Source of the DNA: Variovorax sp. Root473
GTDB taxonomy: Bacteria; Pseudomonadota; Gammaproteobacteria; Burkholderiales; Burkholderiaceae_C
Direction: 5' to 3'
NCBI RefSeq assembly: GCF_001426505.1
Contig: NZ_LMEV01000014.1
Span: forward strand, 220,965-284,964
Length of the DNA stretch: 64,000 nt
Under the pieces are notes generated by a model. The model was not told the origin of the DNA, made no database searches, and was given only the letters and a program-made list of their open reading frames with translations. Position numbers and translations under genes: made by a program. Shown piece after piece: positions 9,975-18,347 of the stretch (position 1 is the stretch's first letter; each line of letters starts with the position of its first letter).

Positions 9975-11417
9975 ATGCCTTTCGACGACCTGCCCGACCT
10001 CAGCGCCACCGAACTTTCGCGCAAGATCGCGGCCCGCGACGTGTCCTGCCGCGAGGTGATGCAGGCGTCGCTCGCCCGCATCGACGCGCTCAATCCGCAG
10101 TTCAACGCCATCGTCTCCCGGCGCGATCCGGTGCAGTTGCTGGCGGAGGCCGACGCGCGCGACGCCGAACTCGCACGCGGCGAACGGCGCGGCTGGATGC
10201 ACGGCTTTCCGCTCGCCGTGAAAGACCTGAGCCACGCCGCGGGCCTGCCGACCTCGATGGGTTCGCCGCTGTCGCCACGCTCGCCCGCGCGCACCGACAG
10301 CCTGCACGTCGCGCGCATGCGCGCGGCCGGCGCCGTCGTCATCGGCAAGACCAACACGCCCGAGTTCGGGCTCGGCTCCCACACCTACAACACGGTGTTC
10401 GGCATCACGCGCAACGCCTACGCGCCCGACCGCAGCGCGGGCGGCAGCAGCGGCGGCGCTGCGGTCGCGCTGGCCCTGGGCATGCTGCCCGTGGCCGATG
10501 GCAGCGACATGATGGGATCGCTGCGCAACCCCGCCGCCTTCAACAACGTGATCGGCATGCGGCCCTCGCGCGGGCGTGTACCGGGCGACCCGGAGCAGGA
10601 GCTCTTCTTCCAGCAGCTGGGCTGCGAAGGCCCGATGGGCCGCACCGTGCAAGACACCGCACGGCTGCTGGTCGTGCAGGCGGGCTTCGACCCACGCGTG
10701 CCGCTGTCATCGCCGCACGCGCTGCCATCGCCCGATGCCATTCAGTTGGACGGCGACGGCAAGGGCCTGCGCATCGGCTGGCTCGGCAGCGTCTGGCCCG
10801 ATCTGCCGCTGGCACCGGGCGTGCGCGAACTCGGCGAGCAGGCGCTCGGCACCTTCCGCACCATCGGCTGCGAAGTCGAGCCCTGCACGCTCGACGTGCC
10901 GCGCGAGCACAACTGGAGCGCCTGGCTGCGATTGAGGCAACTGCTGGTGGGCGGCAAGCTCGGCGCCTACCTGAGCGACCCGAAGCTGTTCGCCCAACTC
11001 AAGCCCGAGGCGCAATGGGAGATCGAGCAAAGCCGGCACCTGGACACCGCCTCGCTGTACCAGGCCTCGCTCTATCGCTCGAACGTGTACCGCGCGTTCC
11101 TGAAGCTCTTCGAGCGCTTCGACTTCGTGGTGGCGCCCACCGCGCAGGTGTTCCCCTTCGACGCCGAACTGCACTGGCCGGCCGAGGTGAACGGCGTGAA
11201 GAGCGACACGTACCACCGCTGGATGGAGATCGTCACGCCCTTCACGCTGGCGGGGCTGCCCACGCTCAATGTGCGCGCAGGCTTCGGCGACGGCGGGCTG
11301 CCGATGGGGCTGCAGCTGGCGGGGCCGATCCATGCCGACCTCGACGTGCTGCGGCTGGGCCATGCCTACGACCAGGCCTGCGGCTGGGCGGCGCGGCGCC
11401 CGCCGGCCCTGTCCTGA
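9975..11417 (+). CDS. Amidase (amidase signature family)
   Basis: Hydrolase of 480 residues that cleaves carboxamides to acid and ammonia or amine. The Ser-cisSer-Lys triad is complete: Lys83 in AVKDL, Ser158 in GGSSGG and nucleophile Ser182 in GSLRNPA; the 24-residue spacing between the two serines matches the family. The residues before the nucleophile read DMMGS instead of the common DTGGS, a small departure. Start is ATG 9975; upstream extension would overlap the divergent lysR gene. Probably controlled by that LysR protein. Substrate unknown. Confidence 0.88.
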   Translation: MPFDDLPDLSATELSRKIAARDVSCREVMQASLARIDALNPQFNAIVSRRDPVQLLAEADARDAELARGERRGWMHGFPLAVKDLSHAAGLPTSMGSPLSPRSPARTDSLHVARMRAAGAVVIGKTNTPEFGLGSHTYNTVFGITRNAYAPDRSAGGSSGGAAVALALGMLPVADGSDMMGSLRNPAAFNNVIGMRPSRGRVPGDPEQELFFQQLGCEGPMGRTVQDTARLLVVQAGFDPRVPLSSPHALPSPDAIQLDGDGKGLRIGWLGSVWPDLPLAPGVRELGEQALGTFRTIGCEVEPCTLDVPREHNWSAWLRLRQLLVGGKLGAYLSDPKLFAQLKPEAQWEIEQSRHLDTASLYQASLYRSNVYRAFLKLFERFDFVVAPTAQVFPFDAELHWPAEVNGVKSDTYHRWMEIVTPFTLAGLPTLNVRAGFGDGGLPMGLQLAGPIHADLDVLRLGHAYDQACGWAARRPPALS

Positions 11418-11436
11418 TCAGAACTGGTCTGATCAG
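11414..11436. terminator. Perfect inverted repeat spanning two convergent stop codons
   Basis: CTGATCAGA (11414-11422) and TCTGATCAG (11428-11436) pair perfectly around ACTGG. The arms contain the stop codon of the amidase and that of the opposing dehydrogenase. There is no T-run, so it may be a shared weak terminator or an mRNA 3-prime end stabiliser. Confidence 0.45.
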
Positions 11437-12371
11437 ATCGGCGTACGCACACCCCGCCCCGCGAAATGCCCTTCGGCGTTCGCGAGGAAGTGGTCCACCG
11501 ACTTCTGCGTGGCCTCGGGCGACCAGCCCGCCATGTGCGGCGTGAGCAGGACGTTGTCCAGGCCGACGAGCGGCTCGGGGCGCTGGGGCTCGCTCTCGTA
11601 CACGTCCAGGCCCGCGCCCGCGATGCGGCGCTCGCGCAGCGCCTTCGCCAGCGCCTCGGTATCGACCACGCTGCCGCGGCCGATGCTCACGAGGTAGCCC
11701 TGCGGCCCCAGCGCGTCGAGCACCTCGGCATTGACCAGGTGCTTCGTCGCCGGCCCACCCGGTGCGGCCAGCACCAGGAAGTCGGCCCAGGCGGCAAGCG
11801 ACTTCAGGTCGTCGAAGTAGCGGTGCGTGGCGCCTTCGCGCGGCTTGCGGTTGTGATAGCCGATGTCCATGTCGAAGGCAGCGGCGCGCTTGGCGATCTT
11901 CTGGCCAATGGTGCCCAGCCCCAGGATGCCGAGCTTCTTGCCCGACACGTTCGGCGGCTGCGGAATGGCTTCGCGCCACACGCCTTCGCGGCACAGGCGG
12001 TCGAGCTTGCGGAACTCGCGCACGATGCTGATCAGCAGGCCGAAGGCATGGTCGGCCACGCAGTCGTCGTTGGTGCCGGCGCCGTTGGCGGTGACGATGC
12101 CTCGCGCGCGCGTCACGTCGAGCGGCACGCCTTCGTAGCCCGCACCGAGACAGCAGATGAGTTCCACTGCCGGCATGGCCGCGATTTCTTCGGGCGTGAG
12201 GCCGATGACGCCGATGGTCAGCACCGCGCGAAATTTGGCGCCGTGCTCGGCGATGGCAGCGGCGCGCTCGGCGTCGCCGAAGGCGTAGGTCATGTCGTAG
12301 ACCTCGGCAATCTGGGCCTGGTGGGCGCTCGAGAGGCTGTTGAGCACCAGCAGGGGAATCTTGGGCGACAC
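11433..12371 (-). CDS. D-isomer-specific 2-hydroxyacid dehydrogenase
   Basis: NAD(P)-dependent dehydrogenase of 312 residues, close to hydroxypyruvate/glyoxylate reductases, interconverting 2-oxo and D-2-hydroxy acids. The nucleotide-binding GLGTIG is at 151-156. Active-site residues are Arg232 in GRG, Glu261 in YESEP and His279 in TPHMAGW. I use GTG 12371 as start: CAGGAG lies 7-8 nt upstream and the protein then begins at the usual catalytic-domain strand. A longer frame from 12464 would run into the ABC exporter gene. It follows that exporter by 43 bp on the same strand. Confidence 0.87.
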   Translation of the reverse strand: MSPKIPLLVLNSLSSAHQAQIAEVYDMTYAFGDAERAAAIAEHGAKFRAVLTIGVIGLTPEEIAAMPAVELICCLGAGYEGVPLDVTRARGIVTANGAGTNDDCVADHAFGLLISIVREFRKLDRLCREGVWREAIPQPPNVSGKKLGILGLGTIGQKIAKRAAAFDMDIGYHNRKPREGATHRYFDDLKSLAAWADFLVLAAPGGPATKHLVNAEVLDALGPQGYLVSIGRGSVVDTEALAKALRERRIAGAGLDVYESEPQRPEPLVGLDNVLLTPHMAGWSPEATQKSVDHFLANAEGHFAGRGVRTPI

Positions 12372-12414
12372 GTCTGAACTCCTGAATCGATAGGAAAGGG
12401 AATGAATGATCGGG

Positions 12415-14250
12415 CTAGAGCAGCGGCACCGCTTCGCTCTTCTGCAAAGCCCACATCTGCGCATAGCGGCCCTGCCGGGCGAGCAGTTCGGCGTGCGTGC
12501 CGCGCTCGACGATCACGCCCGATTCGAGCACCAGGATCTCGTGCGCCTCGACCACGGTCGAGAGGCGGTGCGCAATGACCAGCGTGGTCTTGCCTTGCGC
12601 GGCGCTGCGCAGCTCCGACTGGATGGCGCGTTCGTTGGCCGAATCGAGCGCCGAGGTGGCCTCGTCGAAGATCACGATCGGCGGGTTCTTCAAGAGCGTG
12701 CGCGCGATGGCCACGCGCTGCTTCTCCCCGCCCGAGAGCTTCAGGCCGCGCTCGCCCACCGTGGTCTCATAGCCCTTGGGCGTGGCCGAGATGAAGTCGT
12801 GGATGCGCGCGGCGCGCGCCGCCCCTTCGACCTCCTCGCGCGTGGCGCCGGGGCGGCCGTAGGCGATGTTGTATTCGACCGTGTCGTTGAACAGCACCGT
12901 GTCCTGCGGCACGATGCCGATGGCGCGGCGCACGCTGGACTGCTGCACGGCGCGGATGTCTTCGCCGCCGATGGTGATGCGGCCCTGCTGCACGTCGTAG
13001 AAGCGGTACAAGAGGCGCGCCAGCGTCGACTTGCCAGAGCCCGACGGGCCGACCACGGCCACCGTCTTGCCGGCCGGAATCTCGAAGCTCACGTGCTTGA
13101 GGATCGGGCGATCGGGTTCGTAGGCAAAGCTCACGTCCTCGAAGCGGATGCTGGAGTCCACACCCGCCAGCGGCTGCGCACCGGGCGCATCGCGCACCTC
13201 GCGCTCTTTCTCCATGAGCACGAACATCTTGTCCAGGTCGGTCAGGCTCTGCTTGATCTCGCGGTAGATCACGCCCAGGAAGTTGAGCGGAATGTAGAGC
13301 TGGATCATGAAGGCGTTGACCATCACGAGGTCGCCCAGCGTCATGCGTCCATCGACCACGCCCGAGGTGGCGCGCCACAGCATCAGCACGAGGCTGATCG
13401 CGATCAGCAGCTGCTGGCCGGTGTTGAGCATGCTCAGCGTGCGCTGGCTCTTGATGGCGGCCTTGCGGTAGCGGTCGAGGCTGGCGTCGTAGCGCTTGGC
13501 CTCGAACTCCTCGTTGTTGAAGTACTTGACGGTTTCGTAGTTCAGCAGCGAATCGACCGCGCGGCTTTGCGCCATGGAATCGAGCTCGTTCATGGTCTTG
13601 CGGAACTGCGTGCGCCACTCGGTCACCGTGACGGTGAAGGTGATGTACAGCACCAGCGCCGCGCCCGTGATCCACACGAACAGCGCATCGAATTTCACGC
13701 CCAATATGGTGAGCACCAGCGCCAGCTCGATGATGGTCGGCACGATGCTGTACAGCGACATCGAAATGAGGGAGTGCACCCCGCGCGTGCCGCGCTCGAT
13801 GTCGCGCGTCATGCCACCTGTCTGGCGCTCCAGGTGGAAACGCAAGCTCAGCGAATGCAGGTGGCCGAACACCTCCAGCGCAATCTGCCGCGCCGTGCCC
13901 TCGGTGGCCTTGGCGAAGATCAGCTCGCGCAGCTCGCCGAAGAGCGCCGTCGAAAAGCGCAGCAGCCCGTAGGCCAGCAGCAGCCCGATCGGCACGATGA
14001 GCAGCGCCTGCGCCATGTCGGGCTTGGGCGTCATGGTGTCGATGAGGTTCTTCAGCAGCACCGGCACGCCCACGTTGGCCACCTTGGCGCCCACCATGAA
14101 GGCAAGCGCTGCCATCACGCGCCATTTGTACTGCCAGAGATAGGGAAAGAGGCGGCGCAGGGTCGCCCAGTCGGAACGGTCGGCGCGGTCTGGCGCAGGG
14201 CCGCCAGGCGCATGGGGAGAGGAGGAAAGGGCTTCGCCGCTTCGGCGCAT
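12415..14250 (-). CDS. Atm1-type ABC transporter, fused permease and ATPase
   Basis: ABC exporter half-transporter of 611 residues resembling Atm1/HMT1 proteins, which move glutathione-linked sulfur or metal compounds. Six membrane spans lie in about 45-330; the Atm1-like stretch NYETVKYFNNEE is at 237-248. Walker [10 protein letters not shown] is at 401-409, signature LSGGEKQ at 505-511 and Walker B IFDEATSALD from 527. ATG 14250 is used; a TTG three codons upstream is possible. It is divergent from a thioesterase gene and is followed by a dehydrogenase gene. The cargo is inferred from family only. Confidence 0.88.
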   Translation of the reverse strand: MRRSGEALSSSPHAPGGPAPDRADRSDWATLRRLFPYLWQYKWRVMAALAFMVGAKVANVGVPVLLKNLIDTMTPKPDMAQALLIVPIGLLLAYGLLRFSTALFGELRELIFAKATEGTARQIALEVFGHLHSLSLRFHLERQTGGMTRDIERGTRGVHSLISMSLYSIVPTIIELALVLTILGVKFDALFVWITGAALVLYITFTVTVTEWRTQFRKTMNELDSMAQSRAVDSLLNYETVKYFNNEEFEAKRYDASLDRYRKAAIKSQRTLSMLNTGQQLLIAISLVLMLWRATSGVVDGRMTLGDLVMVNAFMIQLYIPLNFLGVIYREIKQSLTDLDKMFVLMEKEREVRDAPGAQPLAGVDSSIRFEDVSFAYEPDRPILKHVSFEIPAGKTVAVVGPSGSGKSTLARLLYRFYDVQQGRITIGGEDIRAVQQSSVRRAIGIVPQDTVLFNDTVEYNIAYGRPGATREEVEGAARAARIHDFISATPKGYETTVGERGLKLSGGEKQRVAIARTLLKNPPIVIFDEATSALDSANERAIQSELRSAAQGKTTLVIAHRLSTVVEAHEILVLESGVIVERGTHAELLARQGRYAQMWALQKSEAVPLL

Positions 14251-14291
14251 GGGAGACAATCGTGGTTGTTTGTTTGCTTCAGATTGTGCCC

Positions 14292-14726
14292 ATGTCCTCC
14301 CCTTCCAGTGCTTCTTCCGCCGCGGCGGCGGCCGCCGCCACCCTCAAGAGCCTGCCCACCGACATGGAGCTGGTGCTCAAGGTCATTCCGATGCCGGCCG
14401 ACTGCAATGCCAACGGCGACATCTTCGGCGGCTGGGTCATGGCGCAGTGCGACCTGGCCGGCTCGGTGATTCCGGCGCGCTACGCCAAGGGCCGCCAGGC
14501 CACGGTGGCGGTCAACGAGTTCATCTTCAAGCAGCCGGTGCGGCTGGGCGACATCCTCTCGTTCTATTCGAAGCTGGTGCGCGTGGGTCGCACCTCGGTC
14601 ACGGTCACGGTCGAGGTGTTCGCCGAGCGCTTCCGGGCGCAGGGCGAGTACATCAAGGTGACGCAGGCCACCTTCACCTACGTGGCGATCGACGACAACG
14701 GCCGCCCGCGTCCGATTGAAACGTAA
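14292..14726 (+). CDS. Acyl-CoA thioesterase (hotdog fold, YciA type)
   Basis: Small hotdog thioesterase of 144 residues predicted to hydrolyse acyl-CoA to free acid and CoA in the cytoplasm. Typical elements are MPADCNANGDIFGGWVM, with the catalytic Asp in the NGDIFGG motif, then NEFIFKQPVRLGD and VTVTVEVFAER. I start at ATG 14292; an earlier ATG at 14262 would overlap the divergent ABC exporter promoter region. The first 25 residues are Ser/Ala rich and probably disordered. It stands alone. Confidence 0.88.
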   Translation: MSSPSSASSAAAAAAATLKSLPTDMELVLKVIPMPADCNANGDIFGGWVMAQCDLAGSVIPARYAKGRQATVAVNEFIFKQPVRLGDILSFYSKLVRVGRTSVTVTVEVFAERFRAQGEYIKVTQATFTYVAIDDNGRPRPIET

Positions 14727-14779
14727 TCCCCCAGGCTTCGCGCACTTCGTGTCGCTTCTCCACCCCCCTTGCCGGGGGC

Positions 14780-14816
14780 AACACCAGCGGCCCGGCAAAG
14801 CCGGTTCCGCGGTGTT
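14780..14816. repeat. Long interrupted hairpin, possible dispersed intergenic repeat and terminator
   Basis: Between convergent genes, AACACC (14780-14785) pairs with GGTGTT (14811-14816), GCGG (14787-14790) with CCGC (14807-14810), and CCGGC (14792-14796) with GCCGG (14800-14804) around AAA: 15 bp in total. It is part of a GC-rich block from about 14729 that resembles repeated intergenic elements of Comamonadaceae (from memory, not checked). Confidence 0.5.
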
Positions 14817-14843
14817 TCTGGCGAAGACAGTCCCCTTCCCCTG

Positions 14844-16052
14844 TCAGGCACCCGCGTCGCGCACGCGCTCGATGCACTCGAACTCGCGGTTGATCCAGCG
14901 CGCGTCGCGCCGCTCCACGCGGCGGATGTAGACCGACTGCACCACGTCGCGTGTGTGGGCATCGATCTCGACCGGCCCGCGCGGGCTGTCCAGCCGCAGG
15001 CCGCGGAACGCATCCACCAGCCGCTCGGCGCCCGCCTTGCCGCCGCGCGCGCCTGGCGCGCTCAGGGCCGCGTCGATGGCCGCGAGCCCGTCGTGCGCCG
15101 CCACCGCGAAGTAGCCCGGGCGCAGGTGGCTGCCGTACTCGGCCTCGAAGGCGCCCGCGAAGCGCCGGTTGGCCGGCGACTCGTGGGCGAAGGAATAGTG
15201 GTGGCTGGTGACCAGCCCCTCGGCCAGTTCACCGATGCCGTCCAGGTAGTGGTCGTCGGTGGCGTCGCCCGTGGCGAGCAGGCGGATGCCGGTGTCGGCC
15301 ATGCCGCGATCGCGCCAGAATTTCAGGAAGATGGCCGGCATCTGGCCCGACGGCAAGAAGAAGAACACGGCCTGCGGCTTCAGCTCGCGCAGGCGCAGCA
15401 TGTAGGCCGAATAGTCGAGCGTCTTCAGCGGCACGCGCAGCATCGCGCCCACGCGCCCGCCACCTGCGGTGATGCCGGAGACGAAGGCGCTCTCGGCGTC
15501 CACGCCCGAGGCGTAGTCGGCCACCACGGTGCACACGTCGCGCAGCCCCTGCTGCAGCGCCCAGCGCGCCAGCGGCGCCGTGACCTGCGCGATGGTGAAC
15601 GACACCCGCACCATGAACGGCGAGCGCCCGGTGATGCCCGAGGAGGCGGCGTTCATGATCACGGTCGGCACGCGGGCCTGCGTGGCGACGGTGCCGACGG
15701 CGTAGGCGTTGGAGCTGAAGTCCAGCCCCGTGAGCAGGTCGACGCGCTCGCTCTCGATGAGGTCTTGCGCCTGGCGCCGCGCCTGCTCGGGCGCGCTGCC
15801 GGGCACGTCGCGGCGCAGAAGTTCGACCGGCCGGCCCGCGATCTGCTGCTTGTGGTCGGCCAGCCAGACCGCCATGCCGGCGTCGAACTGGCGCCCACCG
15901 CCCGCATAGGGCCCCGACCACGAGCCGATGACCCCGATGCGCAACGGCCGCACGCGCGCCATCACCAGCGAGGGCGCCGCGAGCGAGCCCGCGAGTAGGC
16001 CCAAAGCATGCCGGCGCGTCGACCTGAATGCTACTTTTTCAGTAGCACGCAT
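14844..16052 (-). CDS. ABC transporter substrate-binding protein, Leu/Ile/Val family, Tat-type signal
   Basis: Periplasmic binding protein of about 402 residues (type 1 periplasmic-binding fold, family 6). Near the N-terminus STRRHALGLLAGSLAAPS is a twin-arginine-like signal, implying export folded. The mature part begins RPLRIGVIGSWSGPYAGGG, the usual first strand and ligand loop. ATG 16052 is preferred because an upstream ATG at 16100 only adds a proline-rich lead. No permease or ATPase genes adjoin it, so it is an orphan that would have to share a membrane complex elsewhere. Ligand unknown. Confidence 0.82.
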   Translation of the reverse strand: MRATEKVAFRSTRRHALGLLAGSLAAPSLVMARVRPLRIGVIGSWSGPYAGGGRQFDAGMAVWLADHKQQIAGRPVELLRRDVPGSAPEQARRQAQDLIESERVDLLTGLDFSSNAYAVGTVATQARVPTVIMNAASSGITGRSPFMVRVSFTIAQVTAPLARWALQQGLRDVCTVVADYASGVDAESAFVSGITAGGGRVGAMLRVPLKTLDYSAYMLRLRELKPQAVFFFLPSGQMPAIFLKFWRDRGMADTGIRLLATGDATDDHYLDGIGELAEGLVTSHHYSFAHESPANRRFAGAFEAEYGSHLRPGYFAVAAHDGLAAIDAALSAPGARGGKAGAERLVDAFRGLRLDSPRGPVEIDAHTRDVVQSVYIRRVERRDARWINREFECIERVRDAGA

Positions 16053-16148
16053 CGCCCGTGTGGCGGGCGCTGTGGGCGGGTCGACGTCTGGAGCAGGCAC
16101 GAGGACCAGTGTACGCAGGCACTGTCCGCAGGCAAGTCCACGGAAGGA

Positions 16149-16913
16149 TTAGACCTTCGAAAAATCGGGCTTGCGCTTCTCCATGAAAGCACCAAAAGCT
16201 TCCTTGGCCGCCGGTTCGCGCAGCATGCGGCCGAAGCTCGCACCCTCTTCGCCCATGCGCTCGAGCACGGCGGGCATCTGTGTCTTCTTCAGCAGGCGCT
16301 TGGTTTCGATCAGCGCACTCAGCGGCTTGGCCGCGAGCTTGCGGGCCTGCGTCTGCGCGATGCCGTTGGCTTCGGTCGGCGGCACCACGCGGTTGACCAG
16401 GCCCACTTCGAGCGCGGCCTCGGCCATGAAGGGCTCGCCCAGCAGCAGAGCTTCGGCGGCGCGGTGGTAGCCCAGCATCTGCGGCACCAGCAGGCTCGAC
16501 GCCGCCTCGGGGCACAGGCCCAGGTTGACGAAGGGCATCGAGAACGCCGCGTTGTCGCCCGCGTAGACGAGGTCGCAGTGGAACAGCATCGTGGTGCCGA
16601 TGCCCACGGCCGGGCCGCAGACCGACGCGACGATGGGCTTCGGGAAGGTGGCGATGCCGCGCAGGAAGCGGAACACCGGCGACTCCGTGTTGGCGGGCGG
16701 CGCATTGAGGAAGTCGCCGATGTCGTTGCCGGCACTGAAGATCGTCGGGTCGCCCTGGATCAGCACGCAGCGCACGGCGGCTTCGCTCTCCGCCGTGGCG
16801 AGCGCGTCGGCCAGCGCGGCATACATGCTGCTGGTGATCGAGTTCTTCTTGTCGACGCGGTTGAAGGTGATGGTCATCACGCCGGCTTCGGTGTGGACGA
16901 GGATGTCGCTCAT
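16149..16913 (-). CDS. Enoyl-CoA hydratase/isomerase family protein
   Basis: Crotonase-fold enzyme of 254 residues acting on acyl-CoA. The oxyanion-hole regions are present (FSAGNDIGDF near 58-67 and CGPAVGIGTTMLF near 99-111). The active-site loop NLGLCPEAASS resembles delta3-delta2-enoyl-CoA isomerases more than the EE pair of classical hydratases, so an isomerase role is likelier. It is the last gene of the minus-strand beta-oxidation block, 39 bp after the isomerase-like gene upstream. Confidence 0.87.
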   Translation of the reverse strand: MSDILVHTEAGVMTITFNRVDKKNSITSSMYAALADALATAESEAAVRCVLIQGDPTIFSAGNDIGDFLNAPPANTESPVFRFLRGIATFPKPIVASVCGPAVGIGTTMLFHCDLVYAGDNAAFSMPFVNLGLCPEAASSLLVPQMLGYHRAAEALLLGEPFMAEAALEVGLVNRVVPPTEANGIAQTQARKLAAKPLSALIETKRLLKKTQMPAVLERMGEEGASFGRMLREPAAKEAFGAFMEKRKPDFSKV

Positions 16914-16952
16914 GGAAAGATCCTTGGGTAGGTAAAACGGGGGGCGACGCGC

Positions 16953-17546
16953 TCAGGCTCGGAGCGATTCGCGGACGAAATCGAGGCGGTCCTGGCCCCA
17001 GAACATCTGGTCGCCGACGAACATGGTGGGGGCGCCGAACACGCCGCGCTCCACCGCCTCCTGCGTGACCGCCTTGAGGCGGTCTTTGACTTCCTGCGCG
17101 CTGGCCAGCGCGAGCAGGCCCGCGGCGTCGAAGCCTGCATTCTGCAAGACGGCGCCGACGGTCGCGGGGTCGTTGAGGTTCTTCGGCTCGACCCACATCG
17201 CATGGAACACGGCGTCGACATACGCCCCGAAACGTTCGGGCATCGTCATCTGCACGCCGGTCGCGCCGCGCATCAGCAGCAGCGTGTTGATCGGGAAGTG
17301 CGGGTTGTGCACGAAGGGCACGCCGTAGCGCTTCGCGAAGCGCTGCAGGTCGGTCGTGAGGTACGGGCCCTTGGCCTTGATCTCGGCCGGCGAATGGTTG
17401 CCCGTGGCCTGGAACACGCCGCCCAGCAGCATGGGCTTCCAGACCAGCTCGGCGCCGGTGTCGGCGCACACGTGCGGCAATTGCGTGGCGGCCAGGTAGG
17501 CGGCGGGGCTGCCGACGTCGAAATAGAACGCGACGGATTTCGTCAT
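16953..17546 (-). CDS. 2-hydroxychromene-2-carboxylate isomerase family protein (DsbA-like, kappa GST)
   Basis: Thioredoxin-fold protein of 197 residues in the DSBA/kappa-glutathione-transferase family. It starts SVAFYFDVGSPAAYLA, where the Ser of the S-P-x-x-Y motif activates glutathione. Also present are NPHFPINTLLLMRG and the C-terminal GVFGAPTMFVGDQMFWGQDRL, both typical of NahD-like isomerases. NahD works in naphthalene degradation, but no aromatic-ring genes are nearby; here it sits among acyl-CoA genes, so its real substrate is open. Confidence 0.85.
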   Translation of the reverse strand: MTKSVAFYFDVGSPAAYLAATQLPHVCADTGAELVWKPMLLGGVFQATGNHSPAEIKAKGPYLTTDLQRFAKRYGVPFVHNPHFPINTLLLMRGATGVQMTMPERFGAYVDAVFHAMWVEPKNLNDPATVGAVLQNAGFDAAGLLALASAQEVKDRLKAVTQEAVERGVFGAPTMFVGDQMFWGQDRLDFVRESLRA

Positions 17547-17596
17547 GGGTGTCGTCTCCTTGGGGCTGTGTGTCGCGACGCGAAGCTCGGCGCTCG

Positions 17597-18343
17597 TCAG
17601 AACTTCTCGGACCAGGGACGCAGGTCGAGCTCATGCGTCCACGCGTCGCGCGGCTGCGAATGCAGCATCCAGTAGCTGTCGGCGATGTGGTCCGGGTTCA
17701 GGATGCCGTCGCTGTCCTTTAGCGCATAGCGCTCGGGGAAATTGCTGCGGATGAACTCGGTGTCGATGGCACCGTCGACCACGACGTGCGCGACATGGAT
17801 GCCCTGCGGCCCCAGCTCGCGCGCCATCGACTGCGCGAGCGCGCGCAGGGCCATCTTGGCGCCCGAGAAGGCGCCGAAGTTGGCCGCGCCGCGCAGCGAC
17901 GCCGTCGCGCCCGTGAAGATGATCGTGCCGCGATGACCGCCGGCCGGCATCTCGCGCGCCACCATGCGCTTCGCGACTTCGCGGCCGTTGAGAAAGCCCG
18001 AGAAGCAGGCCATCTCCCACACCTTGAAGTACTTGCGCGCGGACTCGGTGAGGATGCTCTCCGGCACGTTCGCGCCGATGTTGAACACCATCACCTCGAT
18101 CGGTCCGATGGTCGATTCGATCTGCTCGATGAGCGCCACCACTTCTTCTTCCTTGCGGGCATCGCAGGCGAAGGCGTGGGCCCGGCCGCCGTCGGCCTCG
18201 ATCTGCGCCACCAGCGGCTGCAGCTTGTCGAGGCTGCGCCGCGTGACGCAGGTGGCGTAGCCCTCGCGCGCGAAGCGGCGGGCGATGGCGCCGCCGGTGG
18301 CATCGCCCGCGCCGACGATGAGTGCGGCCTTGGTGAGCGTCAT
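17597..18343 (-). CDS. SDR family oxidoreductase
   Basis: Short-chain dehydrogenase/reductase of 248 residues. The coenzyme motif is GAGDATGGAIA near the N-terminus (variant of TGxxxGxG). NIGA replaces the usual NAG, and the region where the YxxxK dyad should lie reads FGAFSGAKMALRALAQ: Phe (or Ser) takes the place of the catalytic Tyr, while Lys is kept. It is thus an atypical or altered SDR. Start ATG 18343 overlaps closely with the preceding gene (4-bp gap), indicating an operon. Function in acyl-CoA metabolism is inferred from neighbours only. Confidence 0.82.
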   Translation of the reverse strand: MTLTKAALIVGAGDATGGAIARRFAREGYATCVTRRSLDKLQPLVAQIEADGGRAHAFACDARKEEEVVALIEQIESTIGPIEVMVFNIGANVPESILTESARKYFKVWEMACFSGFLNGREVAKRMVAREMPAGGHRGTIIFTGATASLRGAANFGAFSGAKMALRALAQSMARELGPQGIHVAHVVVDGAIDTEFIRSNFPERYALKDSDGILNPDHIADSYWMLHSQPRDAWTHELDLRPWSEKF

Positions 18344-18347
18344 CGCG

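Noticed and set aside
12406..14469. Long plus-strand frame across the ABC exporter
   Set aside because: Antisense shadow of the Atm1-type gene with His/Arg/Asp/Gln-biased sequence; the minus-strand product has all ABC motifs.
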